Shown: positions 1 through 7,829 of the stretch, one piece after another
How positions within the stretch are numbered: position 1 is the first letter of the stretch
Layout: every line of letters begins with the position of its first letter
Made by a program: the position numbers and the translations under genes
The notes under the pieces: generated by a model
The model's database searches: none
Seen by the model: the letters and a program-made list of their open reading frames with translations, nothing else
What the model was told of the DNA's origin: nothing
NCBI GenBank assembly: GCA_963666415.2
Contig: CAXXPD010000003.1
Location: forward strand, 3,534,001-3,598,000
Length of the DNA: 64,000 nucleotides
Direction: 5' to 3'
From: Bin87 sp963666415
GTDB taxonomy: Bacteria; Chloroflexota; Dehalococcoidia; Lucifugimonadales; UBA3495

Positions 1-454
1 GGAACCACCGGCAGCTCGATGACTTCCCGAGTGCGCTGGATCCAGCCGCCGGACAGGTGGGCGCCGCAATCGGGACAGTTCTCCATCACGTGCTCCACCC
101 GATGGGTCGGTGTCATGCGCGGGCGGGCGAAGCCGTGGCGTCGCTGCTTTCTGGGCTGCTGCGCTGGGGGCTTCCGGCCCGATTTCGTCTTGAGGCCGGG
201 CATTCGGAGCGGGCCGCCCGGTTTCGCCTGGCCTTCCAGTTCGGCAATCCGCCGCTGCAACCGCTCAATCACCCGCTGCTGTTCCAGAACGGTGGCCTGC
301 AGTTGGGCGATGATGGCGATGAGGACATCGCGGGTGGCGGTGGTCAGGTCAATTTCGGTATCCACTCCCTGTATATGACATAACCGCCGCCACCCGTGCC
401 AGCGTCTGGCAGCCCGCCTTCGGCCAATTCACCTCACCAAGTCTGAACTGTTAC
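1..454 (-). mobile_element. IS66-family element, 5' end of transposase only (window edge)
   Basis: Near-identical to 20342-20795 of the complete IS66 copy. The element ends at 454 with the terminal repeat GTTAC (reading outward GTAACAGTTCAGAC). The transposase starts with GTG at 365 on the minus strand and runs off the left edge, so only the N-terminal leucine-zipper and zinc-finger part (about 120 codons) is visible. The single transposase ORF without tnpA/tnpB is typical of the ISBst12 subgroup. It interrupts an IS701-like transposase relic whose C-terminal part starts at 455. The other target duplication lies outside the window. Confidence 0.9.
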
Positions 455-763
455 AGATTCTGGAATGGTTTGTGCTGCGCTGGCAACTGGAGGTCACCTT
501 CCAGGAAGTGCGAGCGCATCTGGGCGTGGAGACCCAACGCCAGTGGTCGGATCACGCCATCGCCCGCACCACGCCGATCCTGATGGGCCTATTCTCCTGG
601 ACCACCCTGGCGGCTCACTTGATGCAGGAACAACAGCCCATGAGCCATCGCACCGCGGCCTGGTACGCCAAGCCGTCGCCGACCTTCGTGGATGCCCTCG
701 CCCTTGTGCGCCGCCACTTGTGGCTGGCGTCGGAGGGTTTTTCACTGTCCGACGCAGAACTCG

Positions 764-2022
764 GCTTTGTACAATCAAGCGGCATAGGCTAGCGTGTCGA
801 GCATCCTGTGGTACAAGAGGCGCGGGACTTTTATCGATTCGTGCTCGCGCTCGGACGGCATAAAAGTTCCCTGCTGCACCCAGAGGTGTCGTCTGACCAG
901 GGCGATGGCGTCGGCGAAGGAAGGGCTGGTTTTGTCATACCACGCCGCGGTGCGCGGCGCCATGCCGCCACGCTGTTCGATCAGGATATCCGCTGCCAGC
1001 GTCACCACGCTGAACAGGCCAAAGAGCGCGGGGGTGGTTCGGGCGATGGCTCGTTCCGACCACTGGCGCTGGGTTTCCACGCCCAGGTGAGCCCGCAGCT
1101 CCTCAAAGGTCACCTCGACCTGCCAGCGCAGCAGATACCACTGCAGTATCCGCAGGGGTTCCGCCTCGGTGTCGGTGCATAGCAAAGCATAGGGCCCGCG
1201 GCGCTCCTCCAGGTATCTGATGACGACCCAACGTATGGGAAGGCGCGGCGGCCCGCCGTGGTACCACAGCGCCACGCCCGAAGCGAGCTCGACCCTGGCG
1301 GTACTGCCGTCGGAACCGGTGGCGCGGTAGGGAATCCATTGTGTAGCGGGATCGGCCACCACCACCAGGTCCCGGTCCGGCAGCCACCGGCGCCGGCAGA
1401 CCAGCATCTGCTGGGCGTAGTCGGTGACCGTCTTGTGCCGGCGGCCTTTGCGCCGGTCGTAGCGGGCCGACACCACCAGCGCGGTCAAAAACGGTAGCGC
1501 CCAGTGTCGACCCGCCCATCCGATACGCGTCAGCAACATCAGGCTCACCCATTGCAATCCGGGGGTCATCACCACCTGGTCGTCCTTGGACCGCACCGGA
1601 TCCCGATACCGTCCCTTGGCCGCAATCTTCCGGCCCCAGCGTCGGTCCACCGTCTCGTCAATGCCGAACACCAACGGCTCGGTGGATGAACCAAGGCGCC
1701 CGGCCACCAGCAGCAACAGCACCCGGCTCAGTTGCAGCGGCGACCATCGGGCACGGTTGAGCACGTGGTGATAGATGGCGAAGTCGCCGTGCTGCCCAAT
1801 CCCCAGGATGTTGAGGGCGGAGGACACGGTGCGTTTGCCGGGAGACAGGATCGCTCCCATGGCCAGGAGTTGGGCTTTGCGCCAGGTCCTGGGGTCAAAC
1901 AGGTGCTCAAAGGGCAGCAGCAGGGTTACCATGACGGCGGGCAGGGTGGGCATACGCGACCTCTTGTGGTGATTTGGTCGAGCTTACCCTGTTCTTATAA
2001 TTTATCTAGCTTTTGTACAAAG
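764..2022 (-). mobile_element. IS701-like element, copy 1 (internally deleted)
   Basis: 1,259 bp bounded by inverted terminal repeats CTTTGTACAA / TTGTACAAAG. Flanking TCG (761-763 and 2023-2025) looks like a 3-bp target duplication within an original CTCGAG. Matches copy 2 (9314-12777) almost base for base, except for a 186-bp deletion inside the transposase gene and the absence of nested elements. It sits inside an older relic of the same family. Confidence 0.85.
775..1953 (-). pseudogene. IS701-like transposase (DDE_5 type) with 62-residue in-frame deletion
   Basis: 392 codons starting MPTLPAVMVTLLLPFEHLF, with the DDE_5-type region (SPGKRTVSSALNILG, FAIYHHVLNRARW), the GIDET motif with a catalytic acidic residue, and C-terminal WQVEVTFEELRAHLG. 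Compared with copy 2, 62 residues are missing directly after RDLVVVAD. The deletion junction lies in a short CGAT repeat, so it looks like slippage or recombination between direct repeats. The frame is kept, but loss of the block after the second acidic motif should inactivate the enzyme. Family placement (IS701 rather than another DDE_5 group) is from remembered motifs. Confidence 0.75.
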
Positions 2023-2140
2023 TCGAGCCGCTGACCCTGATATACGGAAAGTCCCGTCCGCTCTGTACCACCGACTCATAGATTCACTCGCCTACGCGGC
2101 TTGAAATGTGCAAAGCCCAGCTTAGCGCATCGGGAACGGG

Positions 2141-2881
2141 CTAAAGTGCGGTTTCGCCTTCTTCTTCGTCGGCATCAATCACCTGCCTGAGAATGGCCTC
2201 TTCGCTGAAGCGGGCTGCTTCGCTGAGGATTGCCGGGGTGTCTTCGATCAGTAATTCGCCAATCTGCATGGTGGTTTCCGTGGTGGGTACGTGGTCGGCG
2301 TTGGTCAAAACGTTGTGCGTAATCACCACCATTGCCAGTGCGGTCAGTCCCAGCATCACGGACCAGTCGATTCCTCGGACGGTGTTGAAGGCCAGCATGG
2401 TACCGAAACCGAGGAAGATGCCCACCGACGAGCGGAAAGCGGAGCGCCGGAACACCAGTACCGACGCGAAACCCACGGCGCAGCCGACCAGCATGTACCA
2501 GCCCAGGTAAGCGAACGAGACGCCTACCAGCACCACCATTCCATCGCCGCCCCTGAAGCCGGTGAATACGCTCTTCCAATGCCCGGCGATGGCTGCCACG
2601 CCGGCCAACATACCGATCAACTCGGGGCCACCCAGCATTTGGGCCATCGTAACAGCGACGGAACCTTTGATTACATCGCCGGCGAAAACCAGCATCCCAC
2701 GGTAGCGGCCCACGTGCCAAAAAACGTTGGCGGCGCCAGCCCGGCGGCTTCCAGTGGCGAAGATATCCACGCCCTTGAGTCGCGCCACCAGGTAAGCGAA
2801 CGGGATGCTGCCCAAGAGATAGCCGATCAGAATCGCCGCGAACAGGCGGGGCGTCAGGCTAGCGATTTCTTCTAATATCAT
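2141..2881 (-). CDS. plsY: PlsY-like glycerol-3-phosphate acyltransferase
   Basis: 246 residues, a polytopic membrane protein of the PlsY family, which transfers an acyl group from acyl-phosphate to glycerol-3-phosphate in phospholipid synthesis. Visible motifs are GYLLGSIPFAYLVARLKGVD near residue 20, TGSRRAGAANVFWHVG near residue 43, GDVIKG, and AGHWKSVFTGFRGGDGMV near residue 100. The family's third motif is normally GGKG; here the lysine is aspartate, and motif 1 (usually GSGNIGATN) is also altered. A charged tail of about 45 residues follows the last membrane segment. It could be a paralogue with changed activity. An ISAs1 copy lies 71 bp upstream of its start. Confidence 0.8.
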   Translation of the reverse strand: MILEEIASLTPRLFAAILIGYLLGSIPFAYLVARLKGVDIFATGSRRAGAANVFWHVGRYRGMLVFAGDVIKGSVAVTMAQMLGGPELIGMLAGVAAIAGHWKSVFTGFRGGDGMVVLVGVSFAYLGWYMLVGCAVGFASVLVFRRSAFRSSVGIFLGFGTMLAFNTVRGIDWSVMLGLTALAMVVITHNVLTNADHVPTTETTMQIGELLIEDTPAILSEAARFSEEAILRQVIDADEEEGETAL

Positions 2882-2952
2882 AAGGGTTCTTTATTCCGGT
2901 AAGCGATATTATCATAGCATAGGCAGGCGATTGCGCCCGGCCGTTGGCGGGA

Positions 2953-4182
2953 CAGGGCAATCGCGTTTTAGCTGCGTAGGACTTTTAGCAGGTAGTCCTC
3001 CTTCCAGCCGGCCTGGAGGCGTTTCCCCTGGATGCCCACCTTCAGGCTCGTTTCGTTCTTGAGCAGATTGTGCGAAACCTGCCGCAGCGTGGCCATGTTC
3101 TGCGGAGCGTGGTCCTTGCGGATCCGGCAATGGTCTTCCCCGAAAGTCACGTCCAGGCTCCAGTGCAAGCAGTTCTCGATGCTCCAGTGAGTGCGCACCA
3201 CCTTCAGCAGTCGCTCCGCCGGGGCATCCAGGCTGCTGATGTAGTACCGGGGCTGCACCGTGGTCCCTGCCGGCGTCTCCCGGCGGCCCACCACCTTGAC
3301 CACCGAGCGCAGGCCGGGCCAGTCCTGCCCGGTGCTCAGGTACTCCAGGCAAGATGGGTCGCTGATTGTCCAGCACTCCCGACGTTCTATCCTTCCGTGG
3401 TCTTGGTTCAGGGTGGTGGCGTAGTCATGGGGCACTCCCCCGAAGCCGAACTCCTCCGCTCCCTCGAACCGGTCCCGCACGTCTTCATACAGTTGACCTT
3501 GGTTCTCCTTCAGCGCCAGCACGTAGCCGGCTCCCCGGTCCAGAATCCCCTGGGCGATCTCCTGCTGGCAGCCCATGGCGTCGATGGTGACGATGCACCC
3601 CTTCAGTTCCAGCATTGGCAGCAACTGGGGGATCGCGGTGATTTCGTTGGACTTCTCCGCGGTCTTCACCTGCCCCAGGGTCAGCGTGTTGGCCGAGGCC
3701 CAGGCGCTGACCAGGTGGATGGCCCGCTTGCCCACATTGCGGTCGTGGGAACGCCGTACCGTCTTGCCGTCGATGGCCGCCACTTCCCCGGGGATCAGGT
3801 CGGACACCGCCTGGGTCCAGGCCATGAAGCACTGCTGGAACTGCTCCGGGTCCAGCCGGGAGAAGACGTCGCCGAAGGTGTCGTGGGACGGGATGCCGTG
3901 GGGCAGTTCCAGGAAGGTCTGGAACCATTCCAGCTTGCTCTTGCCGAACAATTCGATGTAGACCCAGGAGTCGGCGCCGCAGATGACGGCGCAGATGGCA
4001 ATGGCAATGATGTCCAGCAGCTGGTGCCGCTTGCACCGGTCGATCCTGGGGTCCTCCAACGTCCCGAAATAATCCATAATGGACGCGCCCTTCCCCTCTC
4101 TCATCACTCCTCCCCTCTCCCCTTCACATCACTGGACTCGCATGCCTGGCCAAGTCTACCAATCTATAACGCGATTGCCCTG
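2953..4182 (-). mobile_element. ISAs1-family element, complete copy
   Basis: 1,230 bp with terminal repeats starting CAGGGCAATCGCGTT. It is flanked by a perfect 10-bp target duplication GTTGGCGGGA (2943-2952 and 4183-4192). It lies between plsY and a methyltransferase gene and breaks no visible reading frame. Two more copies of the same element are at 29274-33241 and 29404-32150. Confidence 0.95.
2968..4077 (-). CDS. ISAs1-family transposase
   Basis: 369 residues when started at the methionine of MDYFGTLEDPRIDRCKRHQ, the usual beginning of the family; an in-frame ATG 30 bp upstream is possible. It has the N-terminal DDE_Tnp_1-associated region (HQLLDIIAIAICAVICGADS) and the DDE core: AAIDGKTVRRSHD near residue 120, VTIDAMGCQQEIAQ near 185, then THWSIENCLHWSLDVTFGED with the catalytic glutamate near 320. 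Length is normal, no stop or frameshift is visible, and both target repeats are intact. It is the only uninterrupted copy here and may be the active one. Confidence 0.92.
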   Translation of the reverse strand: MDYFGTLEDPRIDRCKRHQLLDIIAIAICAVICGADSWVYIELFGKSKLEWFQTFLELPHGIPSHDTFGDVFSRLDPEQFQQCFMAWTQAVSDLIPGEVAAIDGKTVRRSHDRNVGKRAIHLVSAWASANTLTLGQVKTAEKSNEITAIPQLLPMLELKGCIVTIDAMGCQQEIAQGILDRGAGYVLALKENQGQLYEDVRDRFEGAEEFGFGGVPHDYATTLNQDHGRIERRECWTISDPSCLEYLSTGQDWPGLRSVVKVVGRRETPAGTTVQPRYYISSLDAPAERLLKVVRTHWSIENCLHWSLDVTFGEDHCRIRKDHAPQNMATLRQVSHNLLKNETSLKVGIQGKRLQAGWKEDYLLKVLRS

Positions 4183-4206
4183 GTTGGCGGGACCGGTTGG
4201 TTGGGA

Positions 4207-5001
4207 TTATTCGGGTTTGCGGGCTGCGTATAACCAGTAACCGATTTGCCCTCGCTGCACCAGATTGCCGATGCGATCGATCAAATCGGGCGCTGAAGCG
4301 GCCAGGTCGTCGGTGAAGCCGGCTGCTGGTCCGGCGAAGGTTTGCCACAGTAACAGTTTGCTGCGCAATTCCGACAGCAAGGCGGAGATTTCGTCCGAAA
4401 CATCCTCACGTCCCGTCATGGCGAAACCGCCGTTTTCCAGCAAGGATTGGTAACCGTCTGACGGGAGGGCGTCGGTGAGGCACAGCATCATGCCAACGGT
4501 GCTATCCAGCTCTGGCGGCAGGCTGCCGGGTTCGACGGTTACGTCAGACAAACCGAGCACACCGCCGGGTCGCAGCAACCGCCTGACCTCCTGGATGGCC
4601 TCGGGTTTGTTGATGAACAGGCTAGTGGCGCACTCGATAATGACCGCATCGAAGGCGGCGGAGCGAAACGGCGGAGATTCGGCGTCGCCGCGAACGAAGC
4701 TCACATCGGCGGGCACGGGTTGTTCCAGTGTGCGGCGTCGGGAGGTTGCCACTGCGTCAGCGCCCAACTCCAGTCCGGTTACGTGGCAATGAAACACCCT
4801 CGACACCGCCGCTGCGCTGGCGCCCATCCCGCAAGCCAGGTCAAGGACGCGCCAGCCAGGCCGTAGACCCATAACGCGACCCAGGCGGTTGGTAACGCGC
4901 AACCCTCCGGGATGGAGGCTATCGCCCAGAATGAGGCGAGCCAACTCCGACGAATAGAGGTCGGCGCAGCAGATTTTGGCGGCGTAGTTTGGGTCTGGCA
5001 T
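4207..5001 (-). CDS. Class I SAM-dependent methyltransferase
   Basis: 264 residues. Motif I VLDLACGMGASAAAV near residue 52 is the SAM-binding glycine-rich loop, followed by an acidic residue in VTGLELG and motif IV-like AFDAVIIECATSLFINKP. RRLLRPGGVLGLSDV is the post-motif found in small-molecule methyltransferases of the UbiE/ArsM type. The C-terminal 90 residues are helical and carry no recognised substrate domain. The substrate is unknown. The gene is separated from the upstream radical SAM gene by a 200-bp repeat block, so it may be transcribed alone. Confidence 0.75.
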   Translation of the reverse strand: MPDPNYAAKICCADLYSSELARLILGDSLHPGGLRVTNRLGRVMGLRPGWRVLDLACGMGASAAAVSRVFHCHVTGLELGADAVATSRRRTLEQPVPADVSFVRGDAESPPFRSAAFDAVIIECATSLFINKPEAIQEVRRLLRPGGVLGLSDVTVEPGSLPPELDSTVGMMLCLTDALPSDGYQSLLENGGFAMTGREDVSDEISALLSELRSKLLLWQTFAGPAAGFTDDLAASAPDLIDRIGNLVQRGQIGYWLYAARKPE

Positions 5002-5025
5002 AGATGCATCGGAGGAACGGCTCCC

Positions 5026-5223
5026 TCTCCCACCGGGGGAGAGGGCTGGGGTGAGGGGGAAGTCGTTAGCGGTGAGATTCCACCCTCACCCTAACCCTCT
5101 CCCATCGAGGGAGAGGGGACCTTTATAGGATTCCACCCTCACCCTGACCCTCTCCCATCGAGGGAGAGGGGACCTTCATAGGATTCCACCCTCACCCTGA
5201 CCCTCTCCCATCAAGGGAGAGGG
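5026..5223. repeat. Tandem palindromic intergenic repeat (53-bp unit, about 3 copies)
   Basis: Three copies of a unit beginning ATTCCACCCTCACCCT, each containing a hairpin of the form CCCTCTCCC-loop-GGGAGAGGG. A related single element (CACCCCAGCCCTCTCCC, AAGGGGAGAGGG) recurs near 7690, 33400, 41760 and 41920, always intergenic. The last codons of the radical SAM gene run into this repeat. Confidence 0.8.
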
Positions 5224-6689
5224 GAATTTTGGGGGCTTGGGGGCTGTTGTGTGGTGGCGAGACGAATTTTCTGACGGCCCTGCTCGAGGGTGAGCTGGTC
5301 GCGGATTTGCTCGCGATAGCCCACCGAGTTGTACGCACAGAAGGGGATGGCGCGGCCGTCGGGGGTGAGGATGCCGACACAGCACTTCATAACCTGCTTC
5401 ACGTTGAAGGTGTAGGCGTCGAGGAAGTCTTTGATGGCGATCTGGAAGACGTGGTCTTTGAGATGGTTCATCTCGTAGGGCAGGTCGAGGCCGGGGCCGC
5501 AGGCGCACTCGAACTGGCTGGCGGTTTTGGCGGTGCCGGCCACTGCGGAGGCCGACCACAATCCTTCGAGAGCTTCCTGGATCACCGCGGCGTCGGGCGC
5601 TTTGGGGAGGGCGCGGTTGGTGATGTAGTCCAGATACTGGTCGATGTCCAGCAGGCGGGGCAAGGGTGTGATAGTGTCGCCGTCGACGAAGATGTAGGAG
5701 TTTACCTGGCACGTCGGGAAGCAGCAGGGCACGGGGACGAAATCTTCCAGGACGAAGCGGCTGCCGGATTGGTCAACGATGCCGTGGATGATGTCGGGGA
5801 TGGTTACGCGGGTCATGGGGTCGAACGGGATGTGTCGGCCCACGTGGGTTACCGGCTGGAACACGACGCCCCGAACCGCAGGGTGTTGCAGGCCAAACTC
5901 GACGATGGCGCCCACCTCATCGGTGTTGACCCCGCGCTCGATGGCGGCGACGAGAACGGCGGACATACCGGCGGCGGCCAGGCGGTCAAGGGCCAGTATT
6001 TTGGTGTCTAGGAGGGGTTCGCCGCGAATGGTCAGATAGGTTTCCTCGCGCAGGCCGTCGAACTGGAAGTAGACCACCGGGTCCAGGGCGGACATTTGGG
6101 CGAGGAACTTGTCATCTTTGGCCAGCCGCACGCCGTTGGTGTTGATCATCACCTGGCGGATGCCCCGGTCCTTGGCGGCCTGGATCATTTCGGGTAGTTG
6201 GGGGTGGATTGTCGGTTCGCCGCCGCTGAACTGGATGACTTCCGGGTCGCCCTCAATTTCGACAAAGCGGTCGAGCATGGACTCCACCTGCTCCAGGGTC
6301 AGGTTGTATCCGATGCCGGCGTTGGCGAAGCACACGGGGCAGTTGAGGTTGCAGGCGGTGTTCACCTCGATGAGGCCGAGGCAAATGTGCTGTTTGTGCT
6401 CCGGGCAGAGGCCGCAATCCAGCGGGCAACCATCTTTTACCTCGGTGCTGAAATCCAGGGGAATGGTGCCGGGCTTGTTGAAGCGGACGCTGCCGACGTA
6501 CATTTCGGCGTCAGAACTGATGATGCCCTCAAACCAGCCGTGGGTGGGGCAACGCTTGCGCATGTAGACCTTGTTGTCGCGAATAATGACCTGGGCGTCG
6601 ATGACGGTTTTGCACTCGGGGCAGATGGAGCGGGTCAGTTCGTGGAAGATAAAATCGGCGTCCTGCTTGGTGCGGTTGGGGGAGGTCAA
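5211..6689 (-). CDS. Tes-like radical SAM protein (tetraether synthase / MJ0619 family)
   Basis: 492 residues. Cys23-x2-Cys26 and CPTHG at 47 form a rubredoxin-like knuckle. Cys88, Cys92 and Cys95 (GCPLDCGLCPEH) precede the radical SAM triad Cys113-x3-Cys117-x2-Cys120 (ACNLNCPVCF). SGGEP follows near 155, and C-terminal cysteines occur in VPCCFPTC, FECACG and KCCVGILTPDGRAIPFCAYN. This multi-cluster architecture is that of archaeal tetraether synthase Tes, which joins lipid tails by C-C bonds. Bacterial homologues are known but mostly untested, and a lipid role here is inference. The start overlaps the upstream DNA methyltransferase stop by 4 bp (ATGA). The last residues (PPSPQNSPLP) are encoded by the adjacent repeat. 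Confidence 0.82.
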   Translation of the reverse strand: MTSPNRTKQDADFIFHELTRSICPECKTVIDAQVIIRDNKVYMRKRCPTHGWFEGIISSDAEMYVGSVRFNKPGTIPLDFSTEVKDGCPLDCGLCPEHKQHICLGLIEVNTACNLNCPVCFANAGIGYNLTLEQVESMLDRFVEIEGDPEVIQFSGGEPTIHPQLPEMIQAAKDRGIRQVMINTNGVRLAKDDKFLAQMSALDPVVYFQFDGLREETYLTIRGEPLLDTKILALDRLAAAGMSAVLVAAIERGVNTDEVGAIVEFGLQHPAVRGVVFQPVTHVGRHIPFDPMTRVTIPDIIHGIVDQSGSRFVLEDFVPVPCCFPTCQVNSYIFVDGDTITPLPRLLDIDQYLDYITNRALPKAPDAAVIQEALEGLWSASAVAGTAKTASQFECACGPGLDLPYEMNHLKDHVFQIAIKDFLDAYTFNVKQVMKCCVGILTPDGRAIPFCAYNSVGYREQIRDQLTLEQGRQKIRLATTQQPPSPQNSPLP

Positions 6690-7540
6690 GGTTTATCTCC
6701 GTTAGACGTCGCGTAATGGGTTAGATCGGTACTGCTATCTCCCAACCGCTGGCGCATCACGCCAACTGCCTCCGGGTTGTTGTCGACGAGGGTGTAGTTG
6801 CGGCCTTCGAGGCTGGCTGCTTCGCCGAGGGTGCCGCTGCCGGCGAAGAAATCGAGCAGTTGGTCTCCGGGGTTGGAATGGACGCGCACGATGCGGCGGA
6901 TTATGGCCAGGGGTTTTTGCGTGGCGTAGCCAGTCTTTTCCCTGCTGCCCGGGCTGACGATGGTGTGCCACCAGACGTCGGTGGGGGTTTTGCCGCGAGC
7001 GGCCTTTTCCGGGCCCACCAGCCCGGGCGCCAGGTAGGGTATGCGGTCAATGGCGTCGTAGTTGAAGGTGTAGCGGTTGGGGTCTTTGGCGTACCAGAGG
7101 ATGTTGTCGTGCTTGGCTGACCAACGAGTTTTGCTGCGGGCGCCGTAGTCGTAGGCCCAGATGATTTCGTTGATGAAGGAATCGCGGCCGAAGATTTCGT
7201 CCAGCATCACCTTGCAGTAGTGGACTTCCCGGTAGTCGATGTGGAAGAAGAAGCTGCCCTGATCGCTCAGCACACGGTAGGCTTCCTGCAGGCGGGGTCG
7301 GAGAAAAGCCAGGTAGTCGTCGAAGGTGTCATCGTACTTGCTGGAGCCGACGACGTGGGTCTTATAGCGGTGTCCCTGGAAACCGGTGCGGTCGCCGGCG
7401 TCGTCGCGGGAGACGCGAATGCGAGTGCGGGACTGGGCTTTGCCAGTGTTGAAGGGCGGGTCGATGTAGATGAGTTGAAACTCGCCGTCGGGCATGGTCC
7501 GCAGGACATCGAGATTGTCGCCCAGTATAATGTCGCCCAT
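6686..7540 (-). CDS. Orphan beta-class DNA (adenine-N6 or cytosine-N4) methyltransferase
   Basis: About 284 residues from MGDIILGDNLDVLRTMPDG; an upstream in-frame start at 7591 is possible but would extend beyond the conserved N-terminus. The catalytic motif IV IDPPFNTGK near residue 30 comes before motif I LLDFFAGSGTLGEAA near 235, the order of beta-class enzymes such as those of type II and III systems and CcrM. KTGYATQKPL is the usual motif before the SAM site. No restriction endonuclease is nearby, so it is an orphan. Its stop overlaps the radical SAM start (ATGA), implying co-translation. Confidence 0.85.
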   Translation of the reverse strand: MGDIILGDNLDVLRTMPDGEFQLIYIDPPFNTGKAQSRTRIRVSRDDAGDRTGFQGHRYKTHVVGSSKYDDTFDDYLAFLRPRLQEAYRVLSDQGSFFFHIDYREVHYCKVMLDEIFGRDSFINEIIWAYDYGARSKTRWSAKHDNILWYAKDPNRYTFNYDAIDRIPYLAPGLVGPEKAARGKTPTDVWWHTIVSPGSREKTGYATQKPLAIIRRIVRVHSNPGDQLLDFFAGSGTLGEAASLEGRNYTLVDNNPEAVGVMRQRLGDSSTDLTHYATSNGDKP

Positions 7541-7621
7541 TGCGCCTCCGACCCGATGGCGCATTATCCGGGTTGGCAGCGAGGGTGTCAAACAGGGACG
7601 GGCCTTACTCCAATCCTTCTC

Positions 7622-7742
7622 TCAGTGGGCGTCTGAAAAGCGCCTGGTGAATATTGGGCGAGAGGTGGAATAGCGGGGGAACGACCCCTCACCCCAGCCC
7701 TCTCCCACAAGGGGAGAGGGAGTTTTTAGACACCCTTTCAGA
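7622..7742. repeat. Dispersed palindromic element (MITE-like), copy 1
   Basis: Ends in TTTTTAGACACCC and starts with a decayed version of the complement (GGCGTCTGAAAA). The middle AGGTGGAATAGCGGGGGAAC and the CCCTCTCCC/GGGAGAGGG hairpin are nearly identical to 41688-41802. No coding capacity. Confidence 0.7.
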
Positions 7743-7829
7743 GGGAGAGGGGCTTTGCTTTCGGGCGTTTCGCCATACATACTAAGTCGTTTGACTTTAA
7801 GAACGTGGGCTTTTCTTGAGGAGTTAGTT

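Larger units (their letters stand above)
455..2118 (+). pseudogene. Relic of a divergent IS701-like (DDE_5) transposase, C-terminal part
   Basis: Codons from 472 encode LRWQLEVTFQEVRAHLGVET and continue about 100 residues, clearly homologous to the C-terminal third of the IS701-like transposase at 9383. The 5' part is missing, replaced by the IS66 end at 454. Near its 3' end the relic is split by a younger IS701-like copy (764-2022). It resumes at 2023 and its last codons read KVPSALYHRLIDSLAYAA and a stop near 2102 (one frame change), followed by a degenerate terminal repeat to about 2118. It is a dead remnant, older than both neighbouring insertions. Confidence 0.75.

Noticed and set aside
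3070..4233. 387-codon plus-strand frame, and equivalents in the other ISAs1 copies
   Set aside because: Antisense shadow of the ISAs1 transposase produced by high GC content.
6686..7540. Restriction-modification or other defence island around the DNA methyltransferase
   Set aside because: No endonuclease, specificity subunit, BREX/DISARM or toxin gene is found within 10 kb on either side.
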